Assembly: GCA_900553635.1 (NCBI GenBank)
Contig: USDU01000164.1
Location: 1-5,765, forward strand
Reading direction: 5' to 3'
Origin: an uncultured Lachnospiraceae bacterium
Lineage (GTDB): Bacteria > Bacillota_A > Clostridia > Lachnospirales > Lachnospiraceae
DNA: 5,765 nt
Numbering within the stretch: position 1 is the first letter of the stretch; each line of letters opens with the position of its first letter. Positions 1-4,710 of the stretch are shown piece after piece. A program made the translations under genes and the position numbers. Under the pieces are notes generated by a model that was not told the origin of the DNA, did no database searches, and saw only the letters and a list, made by a program, of their open reading frames with translations.

Positions 1-64
1 GAGCCGGTGTTGCCTTTCCAGCAGGAATCTGTAATTTAATATAACCTGTTACTTTCTTTGCCAT
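1..64 (-). CDS. rplK: 50S ribosomal protein L11 (partial, N-terminus only)
   Basis: This is the first 21 codons of ribosomal protein L11; the gene continues past the left edge. The visible start MAKKVTGYIKLQIPAGKA is the typical bacterial L11 N-terminus, whose proline-rich domain later contacts elongation factors and the GTPase-associated region of 23S rRNA. An excellent ribosome site (AAGGAGGT, complement of 71-79) precedes the ATG. It follows nusG on the same strand after a 92-nt gap that holds a candidate L1-binding leader, so it is probably read through from the upstream operon and regulated together with rplA (expected next, outside the window). Confidence 0.95.
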   Translation of the reverse strand, partial: MAKKVTGYIKLQIPAGKATPA

Positions 65-78
65 TTTAGGCACCTCCT

Positions 79-116
79 TGTGGTAATTGCGGGCATTTGG
101 GTTTCTCCCTCCCACA
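79..116 (-). promoter_or_regulatory. Candidate L1 autoregulatory hairpin in the rplK leader
   Basis: In the RNA read from the minus strand, UGUGG (116-112) can pair with CCACA (83-79), enclosing a purine-rich GGGAGGGAG segment and two CCC runs that can close inner stems. The 3' arm abuts the rplK ribosome site. Ribosomal protein L1 is known to repress L11-L1 operons by binding a leader that mimics its 23S rRNA site, and GGGAGG-type asymmetric helices are typical of such sites. The pairing is seen in the sequence; the L1 assignment is an inference from position and sequence resemblance. Confidence 0.5.
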
Positions 117-156
117 TGCTTCTACATTTGATAGTTTCGTGTTCTGATGTAATACC

Positions 157-672
157 TTACATCTTTTTGATTTCTGAAAAGCTGATCTCGACCGGCGTTT
201 CTCTGCCGAACAGATCCACGTTGATGGTTACGCACTGCTTACCCTGGTTGATATCCTGGATAACTCCTACCGTGTCGGCCCATACGCCGCCTGTAACCGT
301 AACGGTATCGCCTTCCTTGAAATCTACTACGACATTTTCAGACTGGATTCCGAGCGGCCGCATTTCCTCTTCTGTCAGAGGTACCGGTTTTGATCCCGGT
401 CCGACAAAGCCGGTCACACCACGGGTATTGCGCACAACGTACCAGGTGTCGTCATTCATCACCATGTTAATCAGAACATAGCCCGGAAACATCTTCTTCT
501 GAACCTGTTTTCTGGCACCGTTCTTCATCTCAACTACGTCCTGCAGCGGAACTCTCACTTCGAGAATCTGCTCCTCCAGGTGTCTGTTTTCAATTGTTTT
601 CTCAATGTTGGCCTTAACCTTGTTCTCGTATCCGGAATAGGTATGAACTACATACCAGTTTGCCTCTGCCAT
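157..672 (-). CDS. nusG: Transcription elongation and pausing factor NusG
   Basis: This 171-residue protein has the usual length of bacterial NusG. The N-terminal NGN domain (about 4-115) opens with WYVVHTYSGYENKVKANIEK and includes KKMFPGYVLINM (60-71) and WYVVRNTRGVTGFVG (77-91); it sits on the RNA polymerase clamp. Asn82 and Thr83 match the Asn-Thr pair that in Bacillus subtilis NusG reads TTNTTT in the non-template strand and promotes pausing. The C-terminal KOW domain (about 118-171) ends with LFGRETPVEISF and joins to S10 or Rho. The usual GPF of the KOW loop is GVW here (129-131). The start is set by TAGGAGTG about 8 nt upstream, which overlaps the TAG stop of secE, so the two genes are probably translationally coupled. 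Confidence 0.97.
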   Translation of the reverse strand: MAEANWYVVHTYSGYENKVKANIEKTIENRHLEEQILEVRVPLQDVVEMKNGARKQVQKKMFPGYVLINMVMNDDTWYVVRNTRGVTGFVGPGSKPVPLTEEEMRPLGIQSENVVVDFKEGDTVTVTGGVWADTVGVIQDINQGKQCVTINVDLFGRETPVEISFSEIKKM

Positions 673-682
673 TTTCTCACTC

Positions 683-904
683 CTATAAACTAATCAGCAT
701 ATCGATTCCATAAGACAGGATAATATCCAGAAGCTTAATTACAACTCCCAGGACAATCGATGTAAGCACTACGGCTACGGTCTGTCTTATCACGGTCTTT
801 CTGTCCGGCCATACAATCTTGTTGTACTCGGCTTTCAGACCCTTGAACCAGCTTTTCTTCGGTTTATTGGTGCTCTTAGTGGCCTTTTCTGCTGCTTCGC
901 TCAT
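683..904 (-). CDS. secE: Preprotein translocase subunit SecE
   Basis: A 73-residue, single-spanning SecE of the short Gram-positive type. SecE clamps SecY in the membrane translocon that exports unfolded proteins. The polar, Lys-rich N-terminus (1-24) is followed by the amphipathic helix and hinge AEYNKIVWPDRKTV (25-38), with the conserved Trp-Pro pair at 32-33, and by one membrane helix at about 41-65. The ATG lies about 10 nt after an AAAGGA ribosome site. It sits between rpmG (24 nt upstream) and nusG (10 nt downstream), the standard bacterial order. The tRNA-Trp gene found between rpmG and secE in some Firmicutes is absent here. Confidence 0.96.
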   Translation of the reverse strand: MSEAAEKATKSTNKPKKSWFKGLKAEYNKIVWPDRKTVIRQTVAVVLTSIVLGVVIKLLDIILSYGIDMLISL

Positions 905-928
905 CGTCCCACTATCCTTTCCTGCATC

Positions 929-1078
929 TTATTTTGTTTCTTTGTGCAGTGTGTGCTTTCTGCAGAATCTGCAGTACTTGTTGGTCTCCATCCGATCCGG
1001 ATGATTCTTTTTCTCTTTTGTCATGTTGTAGTTACGCTGTTTGCACTCCGTACATGCCAATGTGATCTTTACGCGCAC
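929..1078 (-). CDS. rpmG: 50S ribosomal protein L33 (zinc-ribbon form)
   Basis: A 49-residue protein beginning with a GTG codon: [19 protein letters not shown] and ending KHTLHKETK. It is a complete bacterial L33, a small 50S protein near the E site. Two cysteine pairs, Cys9/Cys12 and Cys36/Cys39, form the zinc ribbon of the zinc-containing (C+) L33 type. The GTG start is fixed by a strong ribosome site, GGAGGTGG (complement of 1084-1091), 5-6 nt upstream, and by family alignment. It is the first gene after the strong promoter at 1193-1222 and leads the rpmG-secE-nusG-rplK cluster. A cysteine-free paralogue, common in Firmicutes for zinc limitation, is not in this window. Confidence 0.95.
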   Translation of the reverse strand: MRVKITLACTECKQRNYNMTKEKKNHPDRMETNKYCRFCRKHTLHKETK

Positions 1079-1119
1079 GACTTCCACCTCCGCTTATTTT
1101 TTGCTTGCTGAACAGCCTC

Positions 1120-1139
1120 GATACGCATGCCGGCATATC
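1120..1139 (-). other. Hairpin in the rpmG leader
   Basis: In the predicted roughly 108-nt leader RNA of the rpmG operon, GAUAUGC (1139-1133) pairs with GCGUAUC (1126-1120), giving 7 bp with one G-U and a 6-nt loop. The centre is also a perfect 10-bp DNA palindrome, ATGCCGGCAT (1127-1136). No U-run follows, so it is not a terminator. Its function is unknown. Confidence 0.3.
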
Positions 1140-1192
1140 TAAACCGTCGTTTTTTAGGCATAAAAAAAAAGCCTACTTCCATTCGCCCTGAT

Positions 1193-1222
1193 ATCATATC
1201 ATGCCAACCCTAAGCATGTCAA
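1193..1222 (-). promoter_or_regulatory. Sigma-A promoter of the rpmG-secE-nusG-rplK operon
   Basis: Reading the minus strand, a perfect -35 TTGACA (1222-1217) is followed after 18 bp by TATGAT (1198-1193). A TG dinucleotide one base before the -10 (1201-1200) makes it an extended -10. Transcription should begin near 1186, leaving a leader of about 108 nt before the rpmG GTG. No other convincing promoter lies between rpmG and rplK. Confidence 0.85.
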
Positions 1223-1236
1223 GCATTTTCTTTGAA

Positions 1237-1256
1237 AATACGCCGGAATACGCCGG
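1237..1256. repeat. Tandem perfect 10-bp direct repeat between divergent promoters
   Basis: AATACGCCGG occurs twice with no gap (1237-1246 and 1247-1256). The repeat lies just upstream of the -35 of the rpmG promoter, on its UP/activator side, in the 320-nt divergent region shared with the regulator at 1397. The 10-bp period is close to one helical turn, so two protein copies could bind the same DNA face. Two copies could also arise by chance slippage; no function is known. Confidence 0.6.
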
Positions 1257-1300
1257 GAAACCACCTGATAAATCCTATCTTTTACATTCCGATTAAATGC

Positions 1301-1340
1301 TTGCCTTTCTTTCGGCAAAATGTTAAACTTTAAATATTAT
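1301..1340 (+). promoter_or_regulatory. Putative promoter and operator of the metal regulator
   Basis: An inverted repeat TTGCC-8 nt-GGCAA spans 1301-1318. It is followed by an AT-rich stretch with a -10-like TATTAT (1335-1340) or, 3 bp later, TATAAA. No good -35 hexamer lies at the right distance, so the promoter may be weak or need help. The repeat would overlap the -35 area, where a DtxR/MntR repressor often sits for self-control. The operator role is inferred. Confidence 0.35.
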
Positions 1341-1396
1341 AAATACGTGAATTTCAGGAAATAAATCCTGAGTATGGAGAAGGAGATTACTACTAT

Positions 1397-1783
1397 ATGA
1401 ATTATCAGCGGCATAAATCCGAGGAATCGGTAGAGGATTATCTGGAGACAATCCTTATCTTAAGCAAGCAGAAAGCCCAGGTGCGTTCCATCGACGTGGC
1501 CAATGAGCTCGGCTATTCCAAGCCCAGCGTCAGCGTAGCCATGAAGAATCTGCGCCAGAAGAACTATGTAAATGTTTCCGAGGAGGGCTATCTTTCCCTG
1601 ACCGGGGAAGGCCTGAAGCTGGCAACTACTGTGTATGAGCGCCATTCTGTCATTTCCAACTGGCTCATCAGCCTGGGCGTATCCCGGGATGTGGCTGTAG
1701 AAGACGCCTGCCGGATGGAACACGATATCAGCGAGGAGAGCTTCGCGGCGATCAAGAAGTATCTGCAGGATGCGGAGAAATAA
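1397..1783 (+). CDS. Metal-dependent transcriptional regulator, MntR/DtxR family (short form)
   Basis: A 128-residue DNA-binding repressor of the DtxR/MntR family, which senses Mn(II) or Fe(II) and shuts off metal uptake genes. Residues about 8-65 form the winged helix (recognition helix near SKPSVSVAMKNLRQ, 41-54); 70-128 form the dimer and metal domain. The C-terminal SH3-like domain of true DtxR/IdeR is absent, as in MntR. Against B. subtilis MntR (from memory, gap-free with offset 6) the metal ligands are Asp14, Glu17, His83, Glu108 and His109, but the residue matching MntR Glu99 is Cys105. ACRxEH is the motif of iron-sensing DtxR. The ATG follows AAGGAG (1380-1385) with 11-nt spacing. 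It is divergent from the rpmG operon and has no metal transporter beside it in this window. Whether it senses Mn or Fe cannot be told. Confidence 0.9.
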   Translation: MNYQRHKSEESVEDYLETILILSKQKAQVRSIDVANELGYSKPSVSVAMKNLRQKNYVNVSEEGYLSLTGEGLKLATTVYERHSVISNWLISLGVSRDVAVEDACRMEHDISEESFAAIKKYLQDAEK

Positions 1784-1812
1784 TCTTATATAGAAAGAAT
1801 TTTCAGGAAAAC

Positions 1813-1852
1813 AAAACCGCTTCACAGGTCTGATTACCCGGGGAGCGGTTTT
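1813..1852. terminator. Bidirectional intrinsic terminator between regulator and DUF2130 gene
   Basis: AAAACCGCT (1813-1821) pairs with AGCGGTTTT (1844-1852), 9 bp around a 22-nt loop. A T-run follows on the plus strand, and TTTTGTTTT follows on the minus strand. It therefore serves the convergent genes ending at 1783 and 1857. Confidence 0.8.
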
Positions 1853-1856
1853 TGTG

Positions 1857-3107
1857 TTATGTCAACCGGTCAAATGATTCTGTTTCTTCTTTTTTTAATT
1901 CATCGAACATAGCCTTCACCGTAGGCGCATTTTTCGTCAGTCGCTTGATACTCAGATCCTCGGCCTTATTATTGGCCAGGCGCAGGTTATTTTCAGAGGA
2001 AAGCAGGGCTTCCTTCGTCTTCTGCAGATGGGTAATCGTCTTGTCAATCTCGTCGATAGCCGTCTTGAACTTATCGCTGGCAATGCGATAATTGCGGGCG
2101 AAGCCCTCCTTGAAGGTGTTCATATTCTCCTCAAAGCGCAGGATGTCTACCTGCTGATGACGGGCCAGCTCCAGTTCCCGGCGGTACTGGAGGGAGTTCA
2201 GCGCCGCGTTTCGAAGCAGCGTAATCATGGGGATAAAAAACTGAGGGCGGATTACATACATTTTCTCATAGCGGTAGGATACGTCCACGATACCGTTGTT
2301 ATAGAGTTCGTTGTCAATCTCCAGCAGGGAAACCAGCACGGCGTACTCGCACTTTTTCTCCCGGCGATCCTTGTCAAGCTCCTTTAAGAAATCCTCATTC
2401 CTGTGCTTGGTGGCCGTCTCATCCATCTCATTTTTCATCTCGAACATGATGGAAATGAATTCCACACCGTCCGCGGCTTCCCGGAAGATAAAGTCGCCCT
2501 TGCTGCCGGTGCGGGCGTCGTTGTCCTTTTCAAAATAAGCATTCGGGAACGCGGTCATACGCAGGGCGTTAAACTGATTCAGACAGTGCTGCTCCAGGCT
2601 TTCGCCGATCATTTTCGTGGACTGGCGAGCCTTGAAATCCTTGTAGTATTCAATCTGCTCGTCCTTCATTTTCAGCTTTTCCTCGTACTGCTTCTGAAGG
2701 GCCTGCTCCTTCAGCTCATTTTCCGTGGCTTTGTTGGCAAGCTGGCTTTTCAGAGCGGTGATCTCGGTGGTTTTCTCCGAAAGCTCCCTGTCTTTTTCGC
2801 TTACGACCTCAGCTACAGCCAGCTTTTTCTCGGTCTCCGTACCGGAGATCTGAGCCCGCAGCTCGGCGATGAGACGGTCCAGCTTCTGAATCTCTGTCTC
2901 TTTCTTCACTAAAGCAGCGTCGTATTCCTGCTTCTGTTCCAGCTTCAGGAGGCGCAGCTCGCTCTCCTGCTTTCCGGCCAGTTCCTCCTCCCGACGGCGC
3001 AGTTCTTTATCGAATTCTTTGTCCCGGACCTGCTGCACGATCTGAGCATAGCCGGATTCGTCCACCACGAAGACCTCGCCGCAGTTGGGACATTTAATTT
3101 CCTGCAT
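1857..3107 (-). CDS. DUF2130 family protein with CxxC motif, coiled coil and nuclease-like core
   Basis: A 416-residue protein that I place in the DUF2130 family. It starts with a CPNC motif (Cys6, Cys9), half of a zinc ribbon. A long Glu/Lys/Gln-rich coiled coil follows (about 25-160). Next comes a globular part (about 163-300) with GESLEQ (168-173), KGDF (203-206, Asp205) and FEMK (222-225, Glu223 and Lys225). The order Glu, Asp, then Glu-x-Lys on a hydrophobic strand is the signature of PD-(D/E)XK nucleases, so DNA binding or cleavage is plausible but unproven. A second coiled-coil tail runs from about 310 to 385. There is no signal peptide or membrane helix, so it should be cytosolic. The start follows AAAGGAG by 10 nt. 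It stands alone between two terminators. The cellular role is unknown; the fold assignment is inference. Confidence 0.85.
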   Translation of the reverse strand: MQEIKCPNCGEVFVVDESGYAQIVQQVRDKEFDKELRRREEELAGKQESELRLLKLEQKQEYDAALVKKETEIQKLDRLIAELRAQISGTETEKKLAVAEVVSEKDRELSEKTTEITALKSQLANKATENELKEQALQKQYEEKLKMKDEQIEYYKDFKARQSTKMIGESLEQHCLNQFNALRMTAFPNAYFEKDNDARTGSKGDFIFREAADGVEFISIMFEMKNEMDETATKHRNEDFLKELDKDRREKKCEYAVLVSLLEIDNELYNNGIVDVSYRYEKMYVIRPQFFIPMITLLRNAALNSLQYRRELELARHQQVDILRFEENMNTFKEGFARNYRIASDKFKTAIDEIDKTITHLQKTKEALLSSENNLRLANNKAEDLSIKRLTKNAPTVKAMFDELKKEETESFDRLT

Positions 3108-3164
3108 GTTCCTGTTTCTCCTTTATTTAAAATCTTATCTCTATTTTCTCTTTTGCATGTTCCC

Positions 3165-3173
3165 ATTTTAGCA
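3165..3173 (-). promoter_or_regulatory. Possible extended -10 promoter of the DUF2130 gene
   Basis: TGCTAAAAT (3173-3165, minus strand) fits an extended -10 element about 60 nt before the DUF2130 start and just past the upstream terminator. The -35 region (TGGAAG-like) is poor. Since the gene before it ends in a terminator, some promoter is needed here, and this is the best candidate. Confidence 0.4.
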
Positions 3174-3216
3174 CAGATACTTCCGGCCTTCCAGCTTTAA
3201 AAACAGCAAAATTTAA

Positions 3217-3241
3217 GGGCATGGCTCACGCTGCCATGCCC
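3217..3241 (-). terminator. Intrinsic terminator after larE-like gene
   Basis: A perfect 9-bp GC-rich stem, GGGCATGGC/GCCATGCCC, with a 7-nt loop lies 15 nt past the stop of the LarE-like gene. On the minus strand the tail is TTAAATTTTGCTGTTTTT, an interrupted T-run, so termination may be less than complete. Confidence 0.75.
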
Positions 3242-3255
3242 CATCTTATGTAAAC

Positions 3256-4071
3256 TCACTTTTTCAGCGCGTCATTCATACTTCCCATCCGGTATCCTGC
3301 CAGATCCATGGTCACGTACAGGAATCCGTACTCCTTCAGCTTCGCCACCACATCGGCGCGGGCCTTCTCTTCCATCAGCTTGTCGAACTGCTCCGGCAGC
3401 ACCTCGATGCGGGCCAGATTGTCGTGAATACGGACGCGCACCTGACGGAAACCGTAATCCAGAAGCAGCTGCTCGGCCTTCTCTACCATGGCAAGCTTTT
3501 CTTTGGTAATGCTTTCGCCGTACACAAAACGGGACGCCAGACAGGCGAAGGACGGCTTATCCCAGGTGGGTAAATCCATATCTTTGGAAAGCTCGCGAAT
3601 CTCTGCCTTCGTAAGCTCCGCTTTTCGCAGCGGGCTCTTGATATCCAGCTCGGCGATGGCCTGGAGTCCCGGGCGGTAGTCGCCATTGTCGTCCATATTA
3701 GAACCCTCTGCCACGTATGCAATACCGTTGTCTGCCGCCAGCTGCTTCATTTTCTCAAACAGCTCATGCTTGCACAGATAGCAGCGATTGGGCGGATTCT
3801 TGGAAAATCCGTCTATCTCAAGCTCCTCGGATTCGCAGATAATGTGGCGGATACCCTCTTTTTCACAAAATGTCTTGGCCTCTGTCAGCTCTCTTTTCGG
3901 AAAGGAGCAGGATTGCGCCGTCACGGCAATGGCCTTGTCGCCCAGCACCTCATGGGCTGCCTTCAATAAGAAGGTGGAATCTACGCCGCCGGAAAAGGCC
4001 ACGACCACACTTCCCAGCTCCCGCAGATAAGCCTTCAAATTTTCCAGTTTCTGTTCTGCAGTATTCTGCAT
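3256..4071 (-). CDS. larE: LarE-type ATP-dependent sulfur transferase (three-cysteine form)
   Basis: A PP-loop ATP pyrophosphatase of the LarE family, 271 residues from the preferred start. LarE adenylates pyridinium-3,5-biscarboxylate mononucleotide and inserts sulfur, making the nickel-pincer cofactor of lactate racemase and relatives. Visible are the ATP loop SGGVDS (27-32), DYRPGL (131-136), FACLASRF (175-182) and YRMGSMND near the end. Cys177 matches the sacrificial Cys176 of Lactobacillus plantarum LarE. Cys97 and Cys100 (NRCYLCK) add two more, the pattern of LarE proteins that hold a [4Fe-4S] cluster. The chosen ATG (4071) has a GGGGGT ribosome site and puts the ATP loop within one residue of the L. 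plantarum position. In-frame ATGs at 4095 (behind GGAGGT) and 4104 (too close to it) are alternatives. No larA, larB or larC is in view, so the pathway is inferred from family alone. Confidence 0.88.
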   Translation of the reverse strand: MQNTAEQKLENLKAYLRELGSVVVAFSGGVDSTFLLKAAHEVLGDKAIAVTAQSCSFPKRELTEAKTFCEKEGIRHIICESEELEIDGFSKNPPNRCYLCKHELFEKMKQLAADNGIAYVAEGSNMDDNGDYRPGLQAIAELDIKSPLRKAELTKAEIRELSKDMDLPTWDKPSFACLASRFVYGESITKEKLAMVEKAEQLLLDYGFRQVRVRIHDNLARIEVLPEQFDKLMEEKARADVVAKLKEYGFLYVTMDLAGYRMGSMNDALKK

Positions 4072-4142
4072 GCTTTTACCCCCTGCATTTATCATCAATT
4101 TCATACCTCCACAGCCGTTTTCCGGACTGCAGTATTTTTATA

Positions 4143-4171
4143 AGCATACTATAGAATCCTCTTTTTTTCAA
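4143..4171 (-). promoter_or_regulatory. Probable promoter of the larE-like gene
   Basis: On the minus strand, TTGAAA (4171-4166) is followed after 17 bp by TATGCT (4148-4143). Transcription would begin near 4136, giving a leader of about 65 nt to the preferred ATG. It faces away from the csp promoter, whose -35 begins 57 bp away. Confidence 0.5.
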
Positions 4172-4227
4172 TACTTAGTTTTTTAGTAGGAAATGCATGT
4201 TGCTTATGTGATTATACCAAATAATTC

Positions 4228-4256
4228 TTGACTTTCCGCCATTTTCAGGATATAAT
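4228..4256 (+). promoter_or_regulatory. Strong sigma-A promoter of the cold-shock gene
   Basis: TTGACT (4228-4233), a 17-bp spacer and a perfect TATAAT (4251-4256) make a near-consensus promoter, with AT-rich sequence upstream. Transcription should start near 4262-4263, giving a leader of about 150 nt before the csp ATG. Long leaders are typical of cold-shock genes. Confidence 0.9.
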
Positions 4257-4291
4257 ATCTACGTTCAAATGTATTTTCGAAGAGGATTGAT

Positions 4292-4355
4292 TCACATGTT
4301 TTTGTAAGTCATCGTTCACTTTGATGCTTTACAAAAACATGTGATTTTTTGTTTT
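4292..4355 (+). terminator. Intrinsic terminator inside the csp leader (candidate attenuator)
   Basis: TCACATGTTTTTGTAA (4292-4307) and TTACAAAAACATGTGA (4329-4344) are perfect 16-nt complements. Inside, CATC (4310-4313) pairs with GATG (4323-4326) around a 9-nt loop. The stem runs directly into TTTTTTGTTTT (4345-4355). This is a full intrinsic terminator in the plus direction only, because the minus direction lacks a T-run. It lies about 30 nt after the predicted start site and 57 nt before the csp ATG, with no upstream gene to terminate, since larE is divergent. It should act as an attenuator or end a leader-derived small RNA of about 93 nt. Confidence 0.75.
4296..4307 (+). other. Three-codon ORF (Met-Phe-Leu-stop) in the attenuator's 5' arm
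   Basis: ATG TTT TTG TAA lies wholly within the 5' arm of the leader terminator, and its stop codon coincides with the end of the arm. GAGG (4282-4285) stands 10 nt upstream as a possible ribosome site. A ribosome here would cover the arm and block the terminator. Such a short ORF can arise by chance, so translation is unproven. Confidence 0.3.
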
Positions 4356-4411
4356 CGGACAGCATGGGAACATACATTATATTTTCTATATTTATTAGGA
4401 GGCTTCATTTT

Positions 4412-4618
4412 ATGAACAAGGGTACTGTTAAGTGGTTCAACGGAACAAAGGGATACGGCTTCATCACCAACTCTGAGACAGGCGAGGATGTATTCGTACA
4501 TTTCACCGGCATCGTTGCTGATGGCTTCAAGACTCTGGAGGAAGGCCAGTCCGTTACTTTCGATGTAACCGAGGGTAATCGTGGACCGCAGGCTACCAAC
4601 GTTGTCGTTGTAGCTTAA
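4412..4618 (+). CDS. Cold-shock protein (CspA family)
   Basis: A 68-residue single cold-shock domain, the full family length, which binds single-stranded RNA and DNA and opens RNA structure at low temperature or during growth. Both RNA-binding motifs are intact: KGYGFI (13-18, RNP1) and VFVHF (27-31, RNP2). The start [17 protein letters not shown] is typical. The ATG at 4412 is chosen over an in-frame ATG at 4349 because AGGAGG (4397-4402) sits 9 nt before it and the extra 21 residues would match nothing in the family. The gene is single, between its own promoter and a terminator. Control probably lies in its 150-nt leader, which holds a terminator-like hairpin. Which csp paralogue it is cannot be told. 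Confidence 0.96.
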   Translation: MNKGTVKWFNGTKGYGFITNSETGEDVFVHFTGIVADGFKTLEEGQSVTFDVTEGNRGPQATNVVVVA

Positions 4619-4662
4619 GCTGTTTCGATACAAAAGAAAAGACATCTTTCGGATCTAAAAAC

Positions 4663-4691
4663 GGGCATTCCATCAGGGATGCCCATTTTTT
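4663..4691. terminator. Bidirectional intrinsic terminator between csp and the sigma-like gene
   Basis: GGGCATTCC and GGGATGCCC pair over 9 positions (one T-G) with an ATCA tetraloop. ATTTTTT follows on the plus strand, and GTTTTT follows on the minus strand. It lies between the convergent genes ending at 4618 and 4711 and can serve both. Confidence 0.85.
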
Positions 4692-4710
4692 GTCGCATAA
4701 TATTTGATGA

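Noticed and set aside
117..156. A separate rplK promoter in the nusG-rplK gap
   Set aside because: No paired -35 and -10 with 16-18 bp spacing can be found; read-through from the rpmG promoter suffices.
905..928. tRNA-Trp gene between rpmG and secE, as in some Firmicutes
   Set aside because: The gap is only 24 nt and contains no tRNA.
1151..1175. TAGGC / GCCTA pairing around the nine-A/T tract as a terminator
   Set aside because: The stem is only 5 bp, the T-run is in the loop rather than after the stem, and there is no gene upstream on either strand to end here.
1460..1825. Minus-strand 121-codon frame opposite the metal regulator
   Set aside because: It covers the same bases as a clear DtxR/MntR family gene, spans its terminator, and resembles no protein family.
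2028..2912. Long plus-strand open frames (2028-2387, 2311-2538, 2403-2912) opposite the DUF2130 gene
   Set aside because: They are antisense shadows of a well-supported coding gene, have no recognisable domain and no ribosome site, and overlap each other in different frames.
4356..4395. Second csp promoter downstream of the attenuator (TATATT near 4378)
   Set aside because: The -35 candidate (TTCGGA) is poor; AT-rich sequence makes chance -10 matches likely. It remains the main alternative to attenuation and needs start-site mapping.
4349..4411. Extended N-terminus for the cold-shock protein (ATG at 4349)
   Set aside because: The ATG lies inside the U-rich tail of the leader terminator without a ribosome site, and the extra residues do not belong to the family; the ATG at 4412 has AGGAGG.
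4316..4645. Minus-strand 109-codon frame across csp and its leader
   Set aside because: It is antisense to csp, has no ribosome site, and crosses the leader terminator; it is a shadow.
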